26,259 bases of DNA from an uncultured Oscillospiraceae bacterium (GCA_902478455.1 CABSLJ010000009.1:1-26259); one strand, 5' to 3'. Counted from the first letter of the stretch, positions 6,892 through 14,686 are shown. Notes: a model not told the origin generated them from the sequence alone. A program made the numbers and translations.

Positions 6892-7036
6892 ACCTGATTG
6901 AAAGGAGATGCTTCCCATGTTTTAATGGATGCTTCTCAAATCGGAGACTACTGTTATGTATTGATGAGGACAGCCACTTTACTGGGGATCAGACACGAAG
7001 CAGAGGGTATAACCCATCTGAGAAAGGATGTAATGT
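6892..7036 (+). other. Long 5' leader of unknown function
   Basis: The 145-base untranslated leader contains AAAGGAG followed by a two-codon frame ATG-TTT-TAA (6918-6926). It also has two copies of GATGCTTC, whose TGCTTC part can pair with GAAGCA further downstream, and a terminal hairpin built on CAGAGGGT/ACCCaTCTG with loop ATA, just before the AAAGGATG site of the next gene. No riboswitch class is recognised. The rest of the 356-base gene-free stretch (6681-7036) holds the leftward promoter and dyad and the rightward promoter. Confidence 0.5.
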
Positions 7037-7387
7037 ATGAAAAGATATAGATTCATTCCCACTCTGCTGTTGCTGCTGTGCTGCCTTCTTTGTTCCTGCG
7101 CTGAAGAAGAGACACATTACGCCAAGCCCCCCTGTTTAAAAGCGCAGGATTCCATTTATTTTGAAGGAAACGTAGACCGCATAGAGCTCACCGGTCCGCC
7201 GGAGGGCTACAGTGAGGCGGGGGTGGTGGAGTCCTTTGTTCCCGAAGACGAAGTTCCCCAAAACAACGGCGAGGCCAACCGGGAGGCTATGGTCGGCTAC
7301 CGGATCTTTGTCAAGCCCGGCGATCCCTCCTCGATTTACGTGCAAAAGAAGGAGGACGGCTGGTACTACCGTTTCCATGCGGAATAA
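7037..7387 (+). CDS. Small secreted lipoprotein of unknown function
   Basis: This 116-residue protein has a signal peptide with a Leu-rich core (residues 6-18) and lipobox LCSC, giving lipidated Cys21. The mature domain of about 95 residues has no family I recognise. It contains a beta-like pattern (QDSIYFEGNVDRIELTGPP, then YRIFVKPGDPSSIYVQKKEDG) and ends in WYYRFHAE. It is translated from AAAGGATG, 6 bases before the ATG. It is monocistronic, with a strong promoter, a long leader and a shared terminator at 7430-7466. Length and composition suggest a small extracytoplasmic binding or sensing protein; that is inference. Confidence 0.75.
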   Translation: MKRYRFIPTLLLLLCCLLCSCAEEETHYAKPPCLKAQDSIYFEGNVDRIELTGPPEGYSEAGVVESFVPEDEVPQNNGEANREAMVGYRIFVKPGDPSSIYVQKKEDGWYYRFHAE

Positions 7388-7429
7388 TTCCCTTTCTCTT
7401 GATGCGCAGTTTTTAAAGCCTGAAAACAC

Positions 7430-7466
7430 AAAATCGCCGCCGCGAAGCTTCGCGGCGGCGATTTTT
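7430..7466. terminator. Bidirectional terminator between the lipoprotein gene and pckG
   Basis: A perfect 36-base palindrome (7430-7447 with 7448-7465; the centre AAGCTT forms the loop) has GC-rich arms CGCCGCCGCG, an A-run on the left and TTTTT on the right. It lies between genes converging from 7387 (+) and 7480 (-). Confidence 0.95.
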
Positions 7467-7479
7467 ATCTGCGTTAAAA

Positions 7480-9243
7480 TTACTTCGCCAGTCTCTTCTT
7501 GAGGGAAGCGAGCTGGTTTTTGAGTTCTGCGGGGAGCTTGTCGCCAAACTTTGCGTAGAACTCCTCGATGCCCTCGGCCTCCTTGGACCAGAGGTCGCGG
7601 TCGACTTCCAGAATGCTCTTGAGGGTGTCGATGCTGAAATCGAGACCTTCGAGGTTGATGTCCTCGGCCTTCGGCACGTAGCCGATGGGGGTCTCCTCAG
7701 CGTCCACCTTGCCCTCGCAGCGGTTGATGATCCACTCGAGCACGCGGAGGTTGTCGCCGAAGCCGGGCCAAATGAAGTGGCCTTCGTCGTCCAGACGGAA
7801 CCAGTTGACGTTGAAGATCTTGGGGGCCTTGTCGCCCAGCTTCTCGCCCATCTCGAACCAGTGGGCAAAGTAATCGCCCATGTGGTAGCCGCAGAAGGGC
7901 AGCATGGCCATGGGATCACGGCGGACAACGCCCACAGCGCCGGTGGCGGCGGCGGTCGTCTCGGAAGCCATGATGGAGCCTACGAACACGCCGTTGTTCC
8001 AATCGCGGGACTGGTACACCAGCGGAGCGGTCTTGGCGCGGCGGCCGCCGAAGACGATGGCCGAAATCGGCACGCCGGCGAGGTTTTCAAACTCGGGGCT
8101 GATGCAGGGGCAGTTGATGGCGGGAGCGGTGAAGCGGCTGTTGGGATGCGCGCCCTTCTCGCCCGAAGCGGGATCCCACTTCTCGCCCTTCCAGTTGAGG
8201 GCGTTTGTGGGCGGGTTCTTGTCGAGTCCTTCCCACCAAACGGTGTTGTCCTCCAGGTTGTGGACAACGTTGGTGAAGATGGTTCCCTTGCGGGTGGAAG
8301 CCAGCGCGTTGGGGTTGGACTTCTCGTTGGTGCCGGGGGCGACGCCGAAGAAGCCGTATTCGGGATTGATGGCCCACAAGCGGCCATCGGGGCCCTGACG
8401 CATCCAGGCGATGTCGTCGCCGACGCACCAAACCTTGTAGCCCTTGGCTCTGTAGCCTGCGGGCGGAATAAGCATGGCCAGGTTGGTCTTACCGCAGGCC
8501 GACGGGAAGGCGGCGGCAATATACTTGGTCTCGCCCTGCGGATTCTCGATGCCGAGGATGAGCATATGCTCGGCCATCCAGCCCTCGTTCTTACCAAGGT
8601 AGGAGGCGATTCTCAGCGCGAAGCACTTCTTGCCCAGCAGAACGTTTCCGCCGTAACCGGAATTGACCGAAATGATGGTGTTGTCCTCGGGGAAGTGGCA
8701 GATGTAGCGCTTCTCCTCGTCGATGTCGCACTTGCAGTGCAGGCCGCGCACCCAGTCCTCGCTGTCGCCGAGGGTGTCGAGCACCTTCTGGCCGACACGG
8801 GTCATGATCGCCATGTTCAGGACAACGTAGATCGAATCGGTCAGCTCAATGCCGATCTTGGCGAGCGGCGAGCCGACAGGACCCATCGAATAGGGGATAA
8901 CATACATCGTGCGGCCCTTGTAGCTGCCGCGGGCGATGTCATAAAGCATCTTGTAGGCTTTCTGGGGCTCCATCCAGTTGTTGGTGGGGCCGGCGTCCTC
9001 TTCCTTGCGGGAGCAAATGAAGGTGCGGTGCTCCACGCGGGCGACGTCGTTGACAGCGGTACGGTGGAGATAGCAGCCGGGCAGCTTCTCCTCATTGAGC
9101 TTGTACAGCTCGCCGGTGGAGCAGGCTTGGGCGCGCAGCGCCTCCAATTGCTCCTGAGACCCGTCAATCCACACCACTTGGTCGGGATTGACGATGTTTT
9201 TCATTTCCTCAATCCAGTTGAGAACAGACTTATTTGTCGTCAT
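7480..9243 (-). CDS. pckG: Phosphoenolpyruvate carboxykinase (GTP)
   Basis: This 587-residue cytosolic enzyme interconverts oxaloacetate + GTP and phosphoenolpyruvate + GDP + CO2. In anaerobes it often runs towards oxaloacetate as well as in gluconeogenesis. The GTP-class P-loop AFPSACGKTN is at 245-254, with Lys252 and the reactive Cys250. The kinase-2 motif VGDDIAWM is at 274-281. Other family blocks are YVIPYSMGPVGSPLAKIGIE at 114-133, FAGVPISAIVFGGRR-type sequence around 387-400, and FCGYHMGDYFAHW. The length matches GTP-type PEPCK (about 590-620) rather than the shorter ATP type. The ATG at 9243 has AAAGGAG six bases upstream. It is monocistronic, with its own consensus promoter and terminator. 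Codon use is highly biased, fitting strong expression. Confidence 0.97.
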   Translation of the reverse strand: MTTNKSVLNWIEEMKNIVNPDQVVWIDGSQEQLEALRAQACSTGELYKLNEEKLPGCYLHRTAVNDVARVEHRTFICSRKEEDAGPTNNWMEPQKAYKMLYDIARGSYKGRTMYVIPYSMGPVGSPLAKIGIELTDSIYVVLNMAIMTRVGQKVLDTLGDSEDWVRGLHCKCDIDEEKRYICHFPEDNTIISVNSGYGGNVLLGKKCFALRIASYLGKNEGWMAEHMLILGIENPQGETKYIAAAFPSACGKTNLAMLIPPAGYRAKGYKVWCVGDDIAWMRQGPDGRLWAINPEYGFFGVAPGTNEKSNPNALASTRKGTIFTNVVHNLEDNTVWWEGLDKNPPTNALNWKGEKWDPASGEKGAHPNSRFTAPAINCPCISPEFENLAGVPISAIVFGGRRAKTAPLVYQSRDWNNGVFVGSIMASETTAAATGAVGVVRRDPMAMLPFCGYHMGDYFAHWFEMGEKLGDKAPKIFNVNWFRLDDEGHFIWPGFGDNLRVLEWIINRCEGKVDAEETPIGYVPKAEDINLEGLDFSIDTLKSILEVDRDLWSKEAEGIEEFYAKFGDKLPAELKNQLASLKKRLAK

Positions 9244-9293
9244 CTCTCTATCTCCTTTCCGCCCGCAGGGGGGCTATCGCGCAAATTAAAATT

Positions 9294-9322
9294 ATTATAC
9301 TATGTTTTCCCTTTTTTATCAA
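9294..9322 (-). promoter_or_regulatory. Sigma-A-type promoter of pckG
   Basis: On the - strand, TTGATA (9317-9322), a 17-base spacer and a perfect TATAAT (9294-9299). Transcription should start near 9287, about 44 bases before the ATG. This is the best promoter match in the window. Confidence 0.85.
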
Positions 9323-9339
9323 TTAACTTTCTGTTAATT
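9321..9339 (-). promoter_or_regulatory. Candidate operator dyad overlapping the pckG -35
   Basis: The arms AATTAAC (9321-9327) and GTTAATT (9333-9339) are inverted around TTTCT. The left arm overlaps two bases of the -35 element, a position suited to a repressor or an upstream activator. PEPCK genes are commonly controlled by carbon source; the regulator here is not identifiable. Confidence 0.45.
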
Positions 9340-9348
9340 AATTGTCAG

Positions 9349-9365
9349 AAAAAGCCACGCTTTTT
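9349..9365 (-). terminator. Weak hairpin with U-tract, possible end of the polA-tsaD transcript
   Basis: AAAAAGC (9349-9355) and GCTTTTT (9359-9365) form a 7-bp stem with a 3-base loop. Only two pairs are G-C, so it is a weak terminator at best. It lies about 75 bases past the tsaD stop and just upstream of the pckG promoter. Confidence 0.4.
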
Positions 9366-9438
9366 GTCATTATGCATCATCCTTGCTTTTTCCCTGCAAA
9401 ATAAAAGCTGACGTCGCAAGGAGCGCTTTTCCCGTTTT

Positions 9439-10446
9439 CTAAGCCTCCACGGGCAGAGTCGCCCAGGCATTCAGGTCAAGTCCGGCCGTTTTTCCTGCAA
9501 GAAATTCGTAATATCCCTGCGCGCCGATCATGGCAGCGTTGTCTCCGCACAGGGAAAGCGGAGGCATATAGAGGGACAGGCCGCGCTCCCTGCAAGCCTC
9601 CTCCAGCCGCGCGCGCAGCAGGGAGTTTGCCGAAACGCCGCCCGCCGTCACCAGCGTCTTTGCGCCCGTGTCCTCGGCCGCGCGCAAAAAGCGCTCGAGC
9701 AGACAGTCGACCACCGCCTTGCGGAAAGAGGCGGCGAGGTCGGCCACCGGGAGCGTCCCCCCCTTTTGCGCCGCGTTGTGAATGAGATTGACGACGGCCG
9801 TCTTGAGGCCGGAAAAGCTGAAATCGTAGGGCGCGCCGTCCACCGACGGATGGGGCAGACGGAAGGCGTCTGGATTTCCATCCCCGGCGATTTGATCGAG
9901 ATGAATGCCGCCGGGATAGGGCATGCCCATGGCGCGGGCCGCCTTGTCGAAGGCCTCGCCGGCCGCGTCGTCCCGCGTGCGGCCGAGCACGCGCAGGCTG
10001 GTGTAATCCTCGACCTGAATGATGTGGCTGTGTCCGCCAGACACAACCAGACAGAGGAAGGGGGGCTCAAGCTCCGGGTGGGCGATGTAATTGGCGGCGA
10101 TGTGCCCGCGCAGATGATGTACCGGCACCAGGGGAAGCCCACTTGAAAGGGCCAGACCTTTGGCAAAATTGACCCCCACAAGCAGCGCGCCAATGAGGCC
10201 GGGCGCATAGGTGACGGCGATGGCGTCTAGAGTATGCAGCGGGGCGTCCGCCTCGCCGAGCGCCTGCCGTGTCAACCCCACAATGGCCTCGGCGTGCCGG
10301 CGGGAGGCGATCTCCGGCACCACGCCGCCGTAGAGCTTGTGCTCCTCCACCTGTGAGGCGATCACCGAGGAAAGCACCCTCCTGCCGTCCTCCACCACGG
10401 CGCAGGCCGTCTCGTCACAGGAACTTTCAATCGCTAGGATACGCAT
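9439..10446 (-). CDS. tsaD: tRNA N6-adenosine threonylcarbamoyltransferase
   Basis: This 335-residue enzyme transfers the threonylcarbamoyl group to A37 of ANN-decoding tRNAs, with TsaB and TsaE. It opens with ILAIESSCDETACAVVEDG, the family hallmark. The metal ligands are visible as His111 and His115 in HHLRGH and Asp302 in CGDNAAM. Other blocks are YAPGLIGALLVGVNFAKGLA, VVSGGHSHI, and FSFSGLKTAVVN. The ATG at 10446 starts at the conserved MRILAIES and has GTGGAGG upstream; the open frame extending to 10572 is ignored. It is the last gene of a probable polA-ywlE-rimI-PPC-tsaD transcript, although the 138-base gap before it may hold its own promoter. tsaB and tsaE, often next to it, are not in this window. 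Confidence 0.97.
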   Translation of the reverse strand: MRILAIESSCDETACAVVEDGRRVLSSVIASQVEEHKLYGGVVPEIASRRHAEAIVGLTRQALGEADAPLHTLDAIAVTYAPGLIGALLVGVNFAKGLALSSGLPLVPVHHLRGHIAANYIAHPELEPPFLCLVVSGGHSHIIQVEDYTSLRVLGRTRDDAAGEAFDKAARAMGMPYPGGIHLDQIAGDGNPDAFRLPHPSVDGAPYDFSFSGLKTAVVNLIHNAAQKGGTLPVADLAASFRKAVVDCLLERFLRAAEDTGAKTLVTAGGVSANSLLRARLEEACRERGLSLYMPPLSLCGDNAAMIGAQGYYEFLAGKTAGLDLNAWATLPVEA

Positions 10447-10584
10447 AAAATGATCCTCCACAAAGGTTTTCAAATAACCCGGAATTCGCCCGATTCCGGC
10501 CGCTTCGCCGTATTTGGCCGAAGCCGGTTTTCCGTATTCGTCCGGCGCTTTCCGCCGGCATGGCAAAAACAACCGCGGCGAAGG

Positions 10585-11004
10585 TCAAAAGTCCAGCACA
10601 TTCAGCCCGGTCGTCTCGTCGAGCACGCGCTCGGCCGCACCCGGAAGACGGCGCAGGAAAATCTCCCCCGTGGCGCTGATGCGCGCCTCCTTGAGGTGGC
10701 CGCCGAAGAGGGTGCCCTCGGTGTCGGAAAAGGAGGCGTGCAGGTGCAGGTAGACCTTTCCCTCCTTGGTGGAAATGTTGCCCGTTAGGCCGACCATCTC
10801 CAGCCGCTTTTCCACACACAAGTCCTCATAACGTTTGTCTTCCACATTGTAGATGCTCGTGACCGCCCGGTCACACGCGCCAATGCCCGAGACCGTGCCG
10901 AAAACGATCCTCTCCTGCTCACAGACCTCCTTTAAGGCGGCTGTGAGCTCTTCCCCCGGGTAGAGACGGACGGCGACGGTATCTCCGCAGACTTTTCTTT
11001 TCAT
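10585..11004 (-). CDS. PPC (DUF296) domain protein
   Basis: This 139-residue single-domain protein matches the plant/prokaryote conserved (PPC, DUF296) family. It starts with a beta strand and the segment RLYPGEELTAALKEVCEQ. It then has GTVSGIGACDRAVTSIYN at 36-53, GNISTKEGKVYLHLHASFSD at 75-94, and FGGHLKEARISATGEIFL at 100-117. His87, His89 and His103 are in the positions expected to bind metal in bacterial members, which form trimers. Bacterial PPC proteins are annotated as DNA-binding by similarity to plant AHL proteins, but there is no AT-hook here and the function is unknown. AAAGGAG lies 9 bases before the ATG. It sits between rimI and tsaD with short gaps, so it is probably co-transcribed with translation-quality genes. 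Confidence 0.88.
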   Translation of the reverse strand: MKRKVCGDTVAVRLYPGEELTAALKEVCEQERIVFGTVSGIGACDRAVTSIYNVEDKRYEDLCVEKRLEMVGLTGNISTKEGKVYLHLHASFSDTEGTLFGGHLKEARISATGEIFLRRLPGAAERVLDETTGLNVLDF

Positions 11005-11065
11005 CCGGCGATTCTCCTTTTCTCCAGTATGTCACTCGGCGGCTTCTTGACGCAGAGGATGAAAA

Positions 11066-11530
11066 TCAAACGCTCTCCGCTGTGTCCAGATAGCGGGTCA
11101 TCAGCAGGGCGTCCTCCTTCGGGGCGTCGTAAAAGCCTCTGCGCACGCCCGCCTTCCGGAAGCCCTCCGATTCGTAGAGCGCGACCGCCGCCCGGTTGGA
11201 GGGGCGCACCTCAAGGGTCAAAAACGCAAGCCCTTCCTCCCGCGCACAGGTGAGGAGCCTTTCCAGCAGCGCCCGGCCGAGTCCCCGCCCGCGCAGCTCC
11301 GGCTCCACCGCGATGTTGGCGACGTAGCCCTCCCCGCAGACGGCGTGCATTCCCGCGTGTCCCACCGTTTTCCCATCCGCCAGACAGACGAAAAAACGCG
11401 CCGTGGGATTGGACAGCTCGCTTTCCAGCGACGCGCGCGACCACGGCTGGGAAAAGCAGCGCGCCTCCAGAGAGGCGACCGCGTCGAGATGCTCCTCCCC
11501 AATGGGGACGAGCAGGACGTCACGCTTCAT
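11066..11530 (-). CDS. rimI: Ribosomal protein bS18-alanine N-acetyltransferase (GNAT)
   Basis: This 154-residue GNAT acetyltransferase has an acetyl-CoA-binding loop RGRGLGRALLERLL around residues 79-92, preceded by YVANIAVEPELRG. It ends with the RimI-type block LEVRPSNRAAVALYESEGF followed by GVRRGFYDAPKEDALLMTRYL. RimI acetylates the N-terminal alanine of ribosomal protein S18; some bacterial homologues act on other N-termini, so substrate is by family only. The ATG at 11530 overlaps the end of the ywlE-like gene by 11 bases and has GGAG upstream, implying translational coupling. Its pairing with tsaD, one gene further on, is a common arrangement and supports the symbol. Confidence 0.93.
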   Translation of the reverse strand: MKRDVLLVPIGEEHLDAVASLEARCFSQPWSRASLESELSNPTARFFVCLADGKTVGHAGMHAVCGEGYVANIAVEPELRGRGLGRALLERLLTCAREEGLAFLTLEVRPSNRAAVALYESEGFRKAGVRRGFYDAPKEDALLMTRYLDTAESV

Positions 11531-11981
11531 CGGTTTTCTCCAGCCCGGTCCGGCAGCGGGCGAGCAGCTCCCGCAGCGCGGCGGTGAGCTGCTCCCGGCA
11601 GGCGCGGTAGGTCGCAAGGTCGCCGCCGTAGGGGTCGGCAATTTCCTCCCCCAGAATGTAGATTTTATGTTCCGGCACCCCGGCCTGTCTGAGCACATAG
11701 GCATGGGTCGCCGTCATCACGGCGAAGACGTCGAAGGCCGAGAGTTCCAGGCTGTTATAGCGTTTGGAGCGGTGGGCGGAGATATCCACCCCGATCTCCC
11801 GACAGACCGCGACGGCGTTCTCCGCGGCGGGCGCGCCGTCGGCCGCCGCCAGGCCCGCGCTCATGCAATAGAGGTCCTTTCGCCCGGCTTCCTCCGCCAT
11901 CCGGCGGAAGATTCCCTCCGCCATGGGGCTGCGGCAGGTGTTTCCGGTGCATACAAACAATATCTTCAAGTCCAAAAGCAT
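11520..11981 (-). CDS. ywlE: Low-molecular-weight phosphatase, YwlE-type protein arginine phosphatase
   Basis: This 153-residue LMW-PTP-fold enzyme has the P-loop FVCTGNTCRSPMAEG at its N-terminus. The Thr inside CTGNTCRS replaces the Ile/Leu of tyrosine phosphatases; in Bacillus YwlE this Thr confers phosphoarginine specificity. The general-acid loop is ADPYGGDLATY, matching the DPFGG of YwlE. Known family role: removing phosphate that McsB places on arginine residues of proteins marked for ClpCP. The ATG at 11981 directly abuts its GGGAAAGG site, so the in-frame TTG at 11975 (giving MDLKILFVC) may be the true start. It lies 58 bases after polA and overlaps rimI by 11 bases. A generic LMW phosphatase is the alternative. 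Confidence 0.88.
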   Translation of the reverse strand: MLLDLKILFVCTGNTCRSPMAEGIFRRMAEEAGRKDLYCMSAGLAAADGAPAAENAVAVCREIGVDISAHRSKRYNSLELSAFDVFAVMTATHAYVLRQAGVPEHKIYILGEEIADPYGGDLATYRACREQLTAALRELLARCRTGLEKTDEA

Positions 11982-12039
11982 CCTTTCCCACGGAACGCCC
12001 CGCGTCCCGGTGCTAGAAAAACGGTCTCAACGGCCAATG

Positions 12040-14640
12040 TTACCCTTTGGCGTCAAACCAGGTTTTTCCGGTCTTGGCCTCGGCCGTCAGCGGGACCGAA
12101 AGGTGCACGGCCCCCTCCATCTCCTCACGCAGCAGAACCGCCACCCGCTCGGCCTCCTCCTCGGGCGCCTCGACGATCAGTTCGTCGTGTACCTGCAAAA
12201 TGAGGCGGGCACGCAGCTGTTCCCGCGCGAGGCGGTCCTCCACGCGGATCATGGCGATCTTGATGATGTCGGCCGCCGCGCCCTGGATGGGCATGTTGCG
12301 CGCCACCCGCTCGCCGAAGGAGCGCAGGTTGAAATTGGAGGAGGTCAGCTCCGGCAGGTAGCGCCTGCGGCCGAACATGGTCTCCACATAGCCCTTTTCC
12401 TTGGCCTCGTCGACCACCTGCTTCATGTAGCGGTCGACGCCGTCGTAATGGGCCAGATATTCCCGGATGTAATGGTCGGCCTCCCCCCGGGTGACGCCGA
12501 TATCCTTGGAAAGGGAGAACGCGCCGATGCCGTAGACGATGCCGAAGTTGACCGCCTTGGCGCGGCTGCGCATGAGGGGGGTGACCAGCTCGGGCGGCAT
12601 GCCGAACACCTGGGAGGCGGTGATGGCGTGGATGTCCTCCTCGTTTTGAAAGGCCTCGATCATATTCCCGTCGTTCGCCACATGGGCGAGCACCCGCAGC
12701 TCGATCTGCGAATAGTCGGCGTCCACCAAAACCCACCCCTCCCGGGCGCAGAAGAAGCGCCGCAGCTCGCGGCCGAGTTCGGTGCGCACGGGAATGTTCT
12801 GCAGATTGGGCTCGGTTGAACTGATGCGTCCGGTGCGCGTTTCGGTCTGGTTGAAGCTCGAATGGATGCGGCCGTCGTCGGCGATGACCTTCAAAAGTCC
12901 GTCGCAGTAAGTGGACTTGAGCTTTGACAGGGTGCGGAATTCGAGCACCAGCTCGACCGCCGGATGGGCGTAGCGCAGATTTTCCAGCACCTCGGCGCTG
13001 GTGGAATAGCCGCTTTTGGTCTTTTTGCCCTTCGGCAGCGCCAGCTTGACAAAGAGCGCTTCCCCGAGCTGCTTGGGGGAATTGATGTTGAATTCATAGC
13101 CGACCGCCTCATAAACGGCCTGTTCGATCCCCAGAAGCTGCCGTTCGATGGCCGCGCCGTACTGCTCGATTCCGCGCGCGTCCACGGCAAAACCGACGGT
13201 CTCCATCCGCGCGAGCACGCGGGCAAGGGGCAGCTCTATTTCCCGCAGAAGACTTTCCTGTCCGTTCTCCGCGATGGCGAGGGCGAGCCTGTCCGCCAGA
13301 GCGGGCAGCCGGGCGCATTCCCCCGCCGCCTCGGCGTACGCCTCCGGCGCGCCGGACACCGCCGCCCCGGGGACGGCGTACTCCTCCGCCATGCGGGAAA
13401 TGTCGTACCCGGAGGCCGAGGGATTGAGCAGATAGCCGGCGAGCATCGTGTCGAACCCGGCGTTTCTGAGGGCAATCCCCTCCCGCTCCAGCGCAGCGTA
13501 CACCGGCTTGAGGTCGTGGGTGCGTTTTACGATGGATTCGTCCTCCAAAATGCGCCGGACGATCTCTCGCCCGGCCTCTCCGTTTTCCAGAAGGCGCACG
13601 CCGCCGTCGAGCGCGAACAGCAGCGCGTGGAGCTCCCCGCCGCTGATCACGGCCAGAAAGTCGGCTCTTTTTTTCTTTCGGAGCGTCTGGAGCAGCTGCT
13701 CCGGGTCGTCCGCCGTACAGAAGGCGCACGCGGCCGCGGGGGCCCCCTCTTCGGGCGTCTCTTCCATCTGTGCGCGCAGGCCGAGCTTGTCGATCAGGGA
13801 GAAAAACTCCAGCCTGGCCATCAGCCGCGCGGCCTCCTGCGGCTCTCCCTTCCCGACCCGGTAATCGCTGGGGTCGGTGGGAACGGGCGCGTCGGTGCGG
13901 ATGGCGCCGAGCATGCGGCTTAAGTAAGCGCTCTCCTTGCCGGCGGCAAGCTTTTGCCGCATGCCCTCCTTGATATCGAGCGTATCGAGCGAATGGTAGA
14001 TGTTGTCCAGGCTGCCGAAACGACCGATGAGGGCGGCCGCCCCCTTCTGGCCGATGCCCGCCACGCCGGGGATATTGTCCGAGGCGTCCCCCTGGATGGC
14101 CTTGATGTCGATCAGCTGGGGCGGGGCTACGCCGTAGTCCTCCCGGATTTTCGCCTCGTCGTAGAGGGTGACCTCCGGGCGGCCCATTTTGGTGGCGGCC
14201 AGACGGACGGTGACGCCCGGGCGGACGAGCTGGAGGCTGTCCCGGTCGCCGGTGGCGATCACGCACTCGTCCCCGCTCTGCTCGCAGGCGTGCGCCAGGG
14301 TGCCGAGGATATCGTCGGCCTCAAAGCCGTCGCACTCCACCGTCCGGTAGCCGAGCAGGTGCAGCAGGTCCTTGAGCACGGGCAGCTGCTGGGCGAGCTC
14401 GGCGGGCATGCCCTTGCGCTGGGCCTTGTAGCCCGCATAGGCCTGATGGCGGAAGGTGGGAGCCTTGCGGTCAAAGGCGATGGCGACTGCGTCGGGCGAG
14501 GTCTCCTCCCTGAGCTTTTGCAGCATGGTCAGAAAACCGTAGATGCCGTTGGTGTAGTGGCCGTCCTTGGTCGTCAGCAGCTTGATGCCGTAAAAGGCGC
14601 GGTTGAGAATGCTGTTTCCGTCGAGCACCAGAAGCTTCAT
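12040..14640 (-). CDS. polA: DNA polymerase I
   Basis: This 866-residue repair and Okazaki-fragment polymerase has three regions. Residues 1-290 are the 5'-nuclease (LLVLDGNSILNRAFYG, FEADDILGTLA, IATGDRDSLQLV, and a helix-hairpin-helix at IPGVAGIGQKGAAAL). Residues about 310-470 are the proofreading-exonuclease fold. The C-terminus is the polymerase with motif A DADYSQIELRVLAH (Asp640), motif B RSRAKAVNFGIVYGIGAF and motif C QVHDELIVEA (Asp819, Glu820). The exonuclease DxE motif is absent; the equivalent strand reads FLAVISGGELHALLF, so proofreading is probably lost, as in many Gram-positive Pol I enzymes. AGGAGG precedes the ATG at 14640. It probably leads the transcript that continues to tsaD. 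Confidence 0.97.
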   Translation of the reverse strand: MKLLVLDGNSILNRAFYGIKLLTTKDGHYTNGIYGFLTMLQKLREETSPDAVAIAFDRKAPTFRHQAYAGYKAQRKGMPAELAQQLPVLKDLLHLLGYRTVECDGFEADDILGTLAHACEQSGDECVIATGDRDSLQLVRPGVTVRLAATKMGRPEVTLYDEAKIREDYGVAPPQLIDIKAIQGDASDNIPGVAGIGQKGAAALIGRFGSLDNIYHSLDTLDIKEGMRQKLAAGKESAYLSRMLGAIRTDAPVPTDPSDYRVGKGEPQEAARLMARLEFFSLIDKLGLRAQMEETPEEGAPAAACAFCTADDPEQLLQTLRKKKRADFLAVISGGELHALLFALDGGVRLLENGEAGREIVRRILEDESIVKRTHDLKPVYAALEREGIALRNAGFDTMLAGYLLNPSASGYDISRMAEEYAVPGAAVSGAPEAYAEAAGECARLPALADRLALAIAENGQESLLREIELPLARVLARMETVGFAVDARGIEQYGAAIERQLLGIEQAVYEAVGYEFNINSPKQLGEALFVKLALPKGKKTKSGYSTSAEVLENLRYAHPAVELVLEFRTLSKLKSTYCDGLLKVIADDGRIHSSFNQTETRTGRISSTEPNLQNIPVRTELGRELRRFFCAREGWVLVDADYSQIELRVLAHVANDGNMIEAFQNEEDIHAITASQVFGMPPELVTPLMRSRAKAVNFGIVYGIGAFSLSKDIGVTRGEADHYIREYLAHYDGVDRYMKQVVDEAKEKGYVETMFGRRRYLPELTSSNFNLRSFGERVARNMPIQGAAADIIKIAMIRVEDRLAREQLRARLILQVHDELIVEAPEEEAERVAVLLREEMEGAVHLSVPLTAEAKTGKTWFDAKG

Positions 14641-14668
14641 GGGGTTCCTCCTAAAAGGCGGGCGCGGC

Positions 14669-14686
14669 AAAAACCGGCCGCCGGTT
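14669..14686 (-). terminator. Terminator-like hairpin in the polA leader (proximal)
   Basis: On the - strand, AACCGG-CGG-CCGGTT (14672-14686) is followed directly by a run of U (A-run at 14669-14673). It ends about 28 bases before the polA ATG, between the only obvious -10 element and the coding region. Confidence 0.5.

Noticed and set aside
6955..7000. Hammerhead-ribozyme-like core (TTGATGAG ... CGAAG) in the leader
   Set aside because: The core requires CUGAUGA and GAAA; both are altered, and the flanking bases do not form stems I-III.
7777..9411. Long open frame (544 codons) on + opposite pckG
   Set aside because: It is antisense to a gene with complete PEPCK motifs, has no ribosome binding site, and reflects the GC-rich third-position bias of the real gene.
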